Origin: Stramonita haemastoma
Lineage: Eukaryota; Mollusca; Gastropoda; Neogastropoda; Muricidae
Assembly: GCA_030674155.1 (NCBI GenBank)
Contig: CM060316.1
Coordinates: 77,960,853-77,975,464 of the forward strand
Direction of reading: 5' to 3'
DNA: 14,612 nucleotides
Shown in pieces: positions 8,943 through 14,612 of this stretch; positions within the stretch are counted from its first letter, which is position 1, and the number at the start of each line of letters is the position of its first letter. The position numbers and the translations under genes are program-made. The notes beneath the pieces were generated by a model that saw only the letters and a list, made by a program, of their open reading frames with translations, ran no database searches and had not been told where the DNA came from.

Positions 8943-9340
8943 TTTTAATGTGCAAACAAACACTTTTCTCATTAGTCCCAATTCTTCAAAGTTTCGGTCA
9001 GTCTAAACTGACAGCAAAAGGTAGAAGTATTGACAACCAGTCACTAACGTTTAACATGTGACAGACCAATCTATGTATCAGGCGACAGCATCATTCTTGT
9101 CGTCAGAAACAGAGGGAAGGGAGAAATGTCACTGGACCATTGCATCTTGGTCTTATGGCTGTGTCCCTTGATGGTCATTCCTTCTTCACTTAGCACCAGG
9201 TTCATTTAATATTTTTTTTTTAATTTCAGTTTTTCAAGAAAACTGTGCAGCAAAGGAGAAGGTATTGATAACAGTCACTACTTTAACATGGGCACAGGAG
9301 CCATCTGCTTGGGGAAAACATTTTGTCGTCAAAAGGATTT
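8905..9340 (+). repeat. Diverged local direct duplication
   Basis: Blocks from about 8910-9110 recur at about 9190-9340: caccaggttca (8911 and 9193), then aaactgacagcaaaagg with gaagtattgacaaccagtca (9006 onward) against aaactgtgcagcaaaggag with aggtattgataacagtcact (9239 onward), then a tttaacatg block, and ttgtcgtca further on. Spacing differs between the copies, so indels have accumulated. The first copy begins inside the last codons of the exon at 8691-8942. Confidence 0.55.
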
Positions 9341-9899
9341 AGCAGTAGGGGCTTAGTGCTTGCATAGGTGACCTAATCAGTTCCCACTGAAGACATTTCC
9401 AAAGCGAAACACAAGCAGTGCTACCTTTTCTGGTTGATAGTCACCGGGATGTTCACTGTTCGATCCTGATCTGCTGAGTGCTGGCTCTGGAAATACAACA
9501 AGAAAAACTCGCATATTGATATGTTTGGTGGTTTGATGAAGAAAGCTACCAAGACTATATGTATAGTAGTCATTATGGCTTCCATATCAAAACAGTGAAA
9601 TTAAAAAAAAATCAGTCAACACACTGCCCCCCCCCTTTAGTAAATAAATATAAACAAGCGAAAGACACAAAAAGAAAGAAAGCATCTTTTAATTTTGTAC
9701 AAACATATCAGTGCAGGAAACAAAAAGAACCAGATACACATGTGTGATCACTAACTTGATTTGTGAGCAAACATATTAGAGGTGGCGGAAGTTCTGCCGT
9801 ATTAGTCTTTCAGAAAAAAAATCACACAATTTTCCTCTACTACAAAGGTACACAGTAAAAACAATCCTCACTCTTGTTGGACAGATATAAGTGAAAAGT
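9341..9899. other. Mostly featureless; one weak minus-strand exon candidate
   Basis: No clear gene. On the minus strand 9486-9425 is flanked by a long pyrimidine tract ending ttgtatttccag and by a GTAGCA donor, giving a 62-base stretch open in two frames. No peptide similarity is recognised, so it is not called as a gene. An ATTAAA on the minus strand (9693-9688) could serve as a variant poly(A) signal for the receptor. Confidence 0.25.
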
Positions 9900-10944
9900 T
9901 TAAAACGATAACAATAGTTCAAATATTAGCTTAGAAACCAGTGTAAAGCATTTGCACATTACAATCCAACTGTCATTGTCAACGTGTTGGTTCTTCATAC
10001 CAGAACATGCACACATGGCTTTCAACGTAGATCTGAACTTGGACCCCATTTTAAGTAAAGAAAAAATTGAGAGAAGAATTGATGGCGTTAAGAATGCTGA
10101 CCGTCATAGCCGTCAGCAGGAGAAGGTTTTGCTGACGGCCCCCTACACGAAATCCTTCCACAAAGAGCGGAACGATTTTCGTGACGAGGTTTGGAATGGA
10201 GCAGACGATGAAGAGAATGGACATGGCCACCAACATCTTGGTGAGGGCGATCTCTCTGCTCTCCATGGGCGCTGCCGCTGCTGTGGACTGTCTCCACTTG
10301 GCCGCTCCTCTCAGCTTGACCACAGTGATGGTGGTGGTGATGACTGCAGTCAGCACGCAGAGCGGCGGCAGAAGCAGCCCCAACACGATCACACCCAGCA
10401 CGTCTATCAGCCGCTGGTGCTGCCGGTAAAACTCACTGGCAAAGAACACGGTCAGAGTCGCTTTCAGGGATGGAAAGTACCCGCAACTAATCTTGTATTT
10501 CGCTGAAACAATGTACTGGAAACCTAAAATGATCACGCTGGATACGATGAGAATGACAGCAGTGATCTTGGTGCTGAGGATTTGCTTGGCTGTGAAAGGG
10601 TGAGTGATGCACAGGCAGCGCTCACAGGCGATTAAGGTGGAGATGAAACCAGATATAAAGCTGGCCCCCAGCGGAATGGCAGAGATGCCGGTATTCACTG
10701 CCACTTTCAAGACCGTGCTGTCCATCTGGAACTGACCCAGCAGCAGCGTGTAGATGTATTCCACGAATATCGCGAAGTAGTACACGGTGACCACGAAATC
10801 CGCACAGCCGAGGCTGAACAGCAAGAGGCTGACCCTTTCCCTCAGTCCTTGTCTGTAATACACCATGCAGTTGAGGACGTTCAGGGGTATTCCCAGCACA
10901 GTGACCAGAGGAATCACAACTCCGCCCAACTTGTATACGTTGAC
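9900..10944 (-). CDS. Class A (rhodopsin-like) seven-transmembrane receptor exon, frameshifted at end of TM7
   Basis: Plasma-membrane receptor, probably G-protein coupled. Numbering from the in-frame stop before 10983: TM1 about 21-43 with GIPLN, TM2 51-73 with CADF (Asp62), TM3 about 97-123 ending E-R-C (121-123, the DRY position) and HPF, TM4 139-160, Cys167 in loop 2, TM5 192-220 with PP, TM6 243-268 with VCSIP, TM7 286-310 with N-S-S-L-N. There is no ATG before TM1, but tactacattcag-like acceptor sequence (ttttaactacattcag, AG at 10946-10945) lies just before VNVYKLGG, so an upstream exon is expected. The frame stops at TAA 10053-10051 right after TM7. One base further, a new frame reads KMGSKFRSTLKAMC, a typical helix 8 with palmitoylation-like cysteines, and stays open to 9900. 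The whole would be about 345 residues from the acceptor. Ligand unknown; divergent mollusc orphan or chemosensory-like receptors fit best. It could be a pseudogene or hold an assembly error. Confidence 0.82.
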
Positions 10945-11018
10945 CTGAATGTAGTTAAAACTTAGTAAGAATATCACGGACAATTAGATACACAATGTAT
11001 TACCAAATGATACATTCT

Positions 11019-11050
11019 TAAAAAGGCCTCATCCGAAGGGATCCCAAGGG
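11019..11050 (-). mobile_element. Short SINE body fragment
   Basis: ggcctcatccgaagggatcc resembles the minus-strand form of the SINE body (tctcatccgaaggactcttg at 3965). It directly precedes the left arm of the inverted repeat. Confidence 0.4.
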
Positions 11051-11051
11051 T

Positions 11052-11345
11052 CTGTCAGTATAAAAAACATCGCCACATTCTGGAAATTCTATGCTAGATA
11101 TTTTCTTTTTTTTCTATCACTCTCTTTGTTTCTGCCTTGTTCCTTTTCTTCCTGTCACTTCTTGTCTATGTTCTGCCTTCTTGGTTCATTCTCCTGGCTG
11201 TTTACCAGAAAGACTTAAAGATAACAGTTCTCTTTTATGCCGAAGTGGGATGCACTGGGCCTTACTTGTCAGGCGCTTAGCGGCGCACCACATTTTCACT
11301 CATATAACAAACGACAATAGTTGCTGCCTAAGCATTCGAGGACGA
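11052..11345 (+). mobile_element. Left arm of a large inverted repeat (SINE-like element, plus copy)
   Basis: The reverse complement of 11543-11838 aligns along the whole length: ctgtcagtata, then ttctggaaattct, gtttctgccttgttcctttt, aaagacttaaa, cttgtcaggcgcttagcgg (other arm: gcttaacgg), acaatagttgctg and gcattcgagg. The right end runs into an A/G-rich tail. No protein is encoded. The two arms are probably two insertions of one short element in opposite orientation with their 3' ends facing each other. Confidence 0.8.
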
Positions 11346-11484
11346 CGGAGGAAAAAGCCTAAAAAGCCTAATAGTAAAAGTAAAATAAATAAACAAGCCT
11401 GCTCAGTGGTATTTGATAGAATGAACATGTAAACAAATGAAGTCAAAAAATCTAGATTCAAATAAAGAGACAGTAGCATATAGA

Positions 11485-11528
11485 GAATCTCATCATTAGT
11501 GAACCTCAGAGCTGTAGTCGAGGAATCT
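11485..11528 (+). mobile_element. SINE tail fragment in the inverted-repeat spacer
   Basis: tctcatcattagtgaacctc then agagctgtagtcgaggaa matches the tail shared by the SINEs at 246-621 and 5262-5700. It abuts the right arm of the inverted repeat. Confidence 0.55.
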
Positions 11529-11542
11529 TCTTCTTATTCGTC

Positions 11543-11838
11543 GAACGCTCAGACAGCAACTATTGTTGTCTGTCATATGACCAAAAATGCGTTGTGCAGC
11601 CGTTAAGCGCCTGACAAGTCAGGCCCAGCGCGTCCGACATCGGCATGGGAGGGAAATACTTTTAAGTCTTTATGGAAAAAAAGGGAGAAGAATGGACCAA
11701 GAAGTCAGAAAATAGACTACGAGGAGACGACAAGTAGAAAAGGAACAAGGCAGAAACGAAGAGGGGGATAGAAAAGAGAGAATTCCTAGTACAGAATTTC
11801 CAGAAAGTGGAAATGCTATTTATACTGACAGGCACCCG
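11543..11838 (-). mobile_element. Right arm of the large inverted repeat (minus copy)
   Basis: Minus-strand partner of 11052-11345. On the minus strand it ends gcgttcgacgaataagaaga, with a short A/G-rich tail, the kind of 3' end common in retroposed short elements. Several substitutions and small indels separate it from the other arm, so the pair is not recent. Confidence 0.8.
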
Positions 11839-12012
11839 GCATTCCAATGGGGAAAGTCGAGGAATAAAAAAAAGTGTGTTTTTTTTCAGTTGTACGGACC
11901 TGAGTTTGTAAACTGACAACATTATCAGGGTTGTCCCAGGGCCAATATTCAAAGTGAGTGTTGACAACGCGACAGCCCCATAGAATTCAGGGAGGCTAGT
12001 GGTCTCGTCAGT
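11839..12012. other. No recognised gene; possible SINE head cut by gap
   Basis: ggaggctagtggtctcgtca (11992-12011) looks like a tRNA box A region, and the sequence is then lost in the N run. Nothing else recognised. Confidence 0.3.
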
Positions 12013-12112
12013 NNNNNNNNNNNNNNNNNNNNNNNNNNNNNNNNNNNNNNNNNNNNNNNNNNNNNNNNNNNNNNNNNNNNNNNNNNNNNNNNNNNNNNNN
12101 NNNNNNNNNNNN
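12013..12112. other. Assembly gap, 100 N
   Basis: Exactly 100 unknown bases, a conventional scaffold gap length, so the true distance is unknown. Confidence 0.98.
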
Positions 12113-12376
12113 TTCCATGTCTTCCAGCTGCATGAGAACCCTCAGACTCTGCCTCAAAACAAGCATGAATAATAATAGTGGTTCTCGGAGCCAAGTTAAA
12201 TTATCCAGTTTTCTTAGCTTGCATAAAAAGACGTATACTTAAAGGACTTCAGTGCCTGGGCTTTAGCACATATCTTGATTTAGAACCATTGACATTGGGG
12301 CAACAGCAAAGTGAGAGGCTGTATGATCAGTGGCTTTTGTTTCCCACTCAGGGAATTCCACTTTACAGCTTAGTCT

Positions 12377-12613
12377 TTAGTGATCGACTATGACTGTCTG
12401 ACTAAGACAGTATGAGGCTTGACTTGCACAGTCCTTATGTTCTGCAGCCCAGGGGGCTAGTTGGCCTTTGGAGAACATCTCCAATGCTGACTGTTCATAT
12501 ACCCTCATGGCCAAGAGAGTGAGGGTGTACTGTGGGTAAGGCATCTCCTCTATAATCAAATTTTGCCCAATTTCTGAAACAGCAGCTGCCTCCTCTGCTG
12601 TTTTAGAGGTCAT
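12377..12613 (-). CDS. Putative protein-coding exon, function unknown
   Basis: From ATG 12613-12611, with A at -3, the minus strand is open for 78 codons to TAA 12379-12377. The first 50 or so residues have a normal mixed composition (starting MTSKTAEEAAAV; PYPQYTLTLL and EQSALEMF follow), whereas the end is Cys/Ser-rich and may be intron read as coding. No family is recognised. Its start lies 167 bases from the BOLA1 start on the opposite strand, which would suit a shared promoter. It may equally be chance or a transposon fragment. Confidence 0.25.
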   Translation of the reverse strand: MTSKTAEEAAAVSEIGQNLIIEEMPYPQYTLTLLAMRVYEQSALEMFSKGQLAPWAAEHKDCASQASYCLSQTVIVDH

Positions 12614-12780
12614 TGTCGAATACGACAAACATATCTACTTAAAAGACTGCTTGGATCATGCTCATACTGCTTTTAGCCGTTCATGATACTGAAATGTGGT
12701 GCATTATGAGTTATGTCCATTCCAAGGATAAAGGTAAATGGATTATCAAATGATGAAATTTGTGTTGCAGGCTTATCTAA

Positions 12781-14093
12781 ATGGCTAAGGCAGTAGCTGT
12801 TCTTGCATCTAGAATTTTTAAACCACAAAGTGTTCAGCACCATCTTTCTCTGCTTCCAAAGGCAGTCCAGTTCTCCTCCGGCGCCATGGCTGATATTGTG
12901 GTAAGCTTTTTCTTTTGCCAGAATCCCGTTATCAAGGTTTAGAAAAAGGAAAAGTCTGTCATCTCAAAACACTTCTGTGACTTCTGTTTTAAAATAAATC
13001 AAAAAGGAGCCAGTTTTAACTGTAAATATTTAGATTTTTAATTTTCTTTTCATAGCTATACTGAACAGAGACATAATATAATGTGAGGTATTTCTTAAGT
13101 ATTATTCTCTGGTTGATGTAATCAAGTTTTTGTATGATTTTCTGCAATCACCTCCAACTCCTCCCACTCTGCTTTGTACCCTCCATCTCTTCTGCTTTAT
13201 GATGTCACTTGTTCTTCGGATTCTGTTGTAGTTTCTTTGCTTCATCATTATTTACAAGTGAAAGTTTATTTTTCAGAAACCACGAGAAACATCCATTAAG
13301 AAGAAGCTGACAGAAACCTTCAAGGTAAGAGATGATGAGCATTCAATTCATATTTCAACGCTGTTAAGTGTATTCTTCAGATATGAATTTTTTTTTTTTA
13401 CTGCTTTAGTGCTTACTCTTATTTAATTTCTTTTGAAGTACCATGACTCGTTTTAAAAACATGTTTTTGTGGCAGAGTTAAGAGTAATGTGAGAAAATTT
13501 AGTACTAGAAAATTAGAGTGTTAACATTGATGAGTAGCTGTATATATATACATTCCTGTTTTTCTGTAATTCCAGAATTTTCATGTTTGATGTCTGTGTC
13601 TTTATATTATCATTCTGTCTGCTGTGCTCATAGTTATTTTGCTGTAGAGTCCAGGAGCCATCCCCATGAGCTGTTCACCCAGTCACAGAGATTTTTTTTA
13701 AGCCAGTAAGAAATGGGAATAAAAAAAACAACTTTTTTTTCAGCTAGAATGCTTACAGCTACATACAGATGCGCATGTGCACAAACATACACACATGCAC
13801 GCATGCACATACACACGCATGCATGCATGCGTGCATGTACACACACACATAGAGGCTCAGAGTTCAGACATGTATATTTTTTTTTGTTTGGTTTAATCCT
13901 GGATTAAAGTTGCTGAACAGATTCCAGTAAAATAGTTCGTGGGAATGATTAATCATAAGACTGTTGAAGAGGTTTTTTTTATGTTTGATAACTTAAAAAA
14001 AGAGTTTTTGTTTTGAAAATGGGTTTTTTTTTATATTTCAGCCAGCAGTCCTTCAGATTGTCAATGAAAGCTACATGCATAATGTTCCAAAAG
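12781..14093 (+). CDS. BOLA1: BolA-like protein 1, mitochondrial; first three coding exons (3' part outside window)
   Basis: Exons: 12781-12900, 13277-13324 and 14042-14093, joined in phase 0, 0 and ending in phase 1, all with GT..AG borders (gtaagc, gtaaga, gtaaga donors; tttttcag and atatttcag acceptors). BolA proteins bind monothiol glutaredoxin GLRX5 and help handle iron-sulfur clusters in mitochondria. Residues 1-40 (MAKAVAVLASRIFKP...) are basic, hydrophobic and free of acidic residues until Asp38, like a mitochondrial presequence. From residue 46, SIKKKLTETFKPAVLQIVNE, then SYMHNVPK, matches the start of the BolA fold. N-E-S-x-x-H is diagnostic for BOLA1; His69 corresponds to the cluster-ligand His of the beta1-beta2 loop in human BOLA1. 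A TAA lies directly before the first ATG. The rest of the domain, with the invariant C-terminal His, should follow in exon 4 beyond 14612. Confidence 0.87.
12881..12890 (+). promoter_or_regulatory. BOLA1: Second in-frame start context in BOLA1 exon 1
   Basis: gcgccATGG at codon 36 (ATG 12886-12888) is a near-ideal translation start context, better than that of the first ATG (ctaaATGG, with T at -3). Initiation here would give a protein without the presequence but with the whole BolA domain. Confidence 0.45.
13325..14041 (+). other. BOLA1: BOLA1 intron 2, with CA-rich microsatellite
   Basis: AT-rich intron between exons 2 and 3. It contains an imperfect CA/GCATGC repeat at about 13781-13850. 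The short frames seen inside it on either strand have no coding character. Confidence 0.75.
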
Positions 14094-14227
14094 GTAAGAT
14101 TGCTGTTTCTGATTTTGGATCAGATTGGTGCATGATGAAGTGAGAATAAATAGTCAATGAATATGGGAATTCTATTTATCATGGATGTCTTTGGCATTGA
14201 TGCTAAGATGAATGCCATTCATGTTAG

Positions 14228-14230
<3 letters not shown>

Positions 14231-14321
<91 letters not shown>

Positions 14322-14355
14322 GAGAAGAGAGAGTGTGTGTGTGTGTTGTGTGTTG

Positions 14356-14386
<31 letters not shown>

Positions 14387-14389
14387 TTC
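14231..14389. repeat. (GA)n(TG)n compound microsatellite in BOLA1 intron 3
   Basis: About 100 bases of GA with three small interruptions, then about 55 bases of TG. Low-complexity frames on both strands are artefacts. Confidence 0.96.
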
Positions 14390-14590
14390 ACATGTTTATG
14401 TACTTGTATTTTGGGGTAATCAGAATGACATGAATGCATGAAGTAAACTGGGAGGAAAATGTAATTTTGATGACACATCAGCGTTAGCACTAATACCGCT
14501 TAGAGTTTTTAGTTAAAAATAAAAAAAAATCATCAGATATTTACAAATGCTCAGATGGAAGTGTAAATAAGGAACAATGTGAACACAATG

Positions 14591-14612
14591 GTGTGTGTGT
14601 GTGTGTGTGTGT
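14591..14612. repeat. (TG)n microsatellite reaching the window end
   Basis: Pure TG repeat truncated by the end of the window. Confidence 0.9.

Noticed and set aside
9952..10506. Plus-strand frame of 184 codons
   Set aside because: It is antisense to the receptor; the minus strand has seven hydrophobic segments and class A motifs, the plus frame is His/Gln-rich without any motif.
12178..12393. Plus-strand frame of 71 codons
   Set aside because: It lacks an ATG start, has no visible splice signals or motif, and begins just after the assembly gap.
12393..12411. 7-bp perfect hairpin actgtct-gacta-agacagt as a regulatory element
   Set aside because: A single short hairpin of this size is expected by chance in a window this long and has no supporting context.
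12734..12770. Tiny 5' UTR intron before the BOLA1 start (gtaaat to ttgcag)
   Set aside because: It would be only 37 bases, below the usual minimum; the acceptor-like gttgcag could belong to a longer intron but no donor is evident.
13518..13907. Short frames on both strands within BOLA1 intron 2
   Set aside because: Low-complexity Cys/His/Val strings from the CA-rich repeat or chance frames; the splice structure around them is explained by BOLA1.
14157..14490. Frames rich in R/E or S/L
   Set aside because: Products of the (GA)n(TG)n microsatellite.

Overview
The window looks like gastropod mollusc nuclear DNA, probably a caenogastropod. The sequence shows short exons with GT..AG introns, very dense microsatellites and minisatellites, several tRNA-headed SINE copies, a decayed LINE reverse transcriptase remnant, and a class A receptor of the divergent type common in mollusc genomes. 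The species assignment is inference; no similarity search was possible. A 100-base run of N (12013-12112) is a scaffold gap, and several single-base irregularities suggest either decay or residual long-read assembly errors.

Layout. 1-860: an unnamed dispersed repeat (here RF-A), a SINE, then a second RF-A copy running into a pyrimidine microsatellite (881-1136). 1648-3434: a 19-bp minisatellite of about 94 units, lying inside what looks like a SINE copy. 3666-5700: microsatellites and at least four more SINE copies or fragments on both strands. 5701-7060: a TTTC microsatellite, a third RF-A copy, and a reverse transcriptase remnant. 7295-8612: a second minisatellite, unit about 34 bp, ending about 80 bp before a good splice acceptor and a probable terminal coding exon (8691-8942). 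9900-10944, minus strand: a seven-transmembrane receptor exon carrying a frameshift at the end of TM7. 11052-11838: two inverted copies of a short element forming a large inverted repeat. 12377-12613, minus: a weak coding candidate of unknown function. 12781 to the right edge, plus: the first three coding exons of a mitochondrial BolA-like protein (BOLA1), cut off by the window end.

Only BOLA1 and the receptor are recognised as genes with real confidence. They have no evident functional link. Most of the rest is repeat-driven. The most interesting points are the minisatellite apparently born inside a SINE, with a hairpin-forming unit; the frameshifted receptor; the two in-frame starts of BOLA1; and the RF-A repeat, which may be the 3' part of the same element as the SINE.
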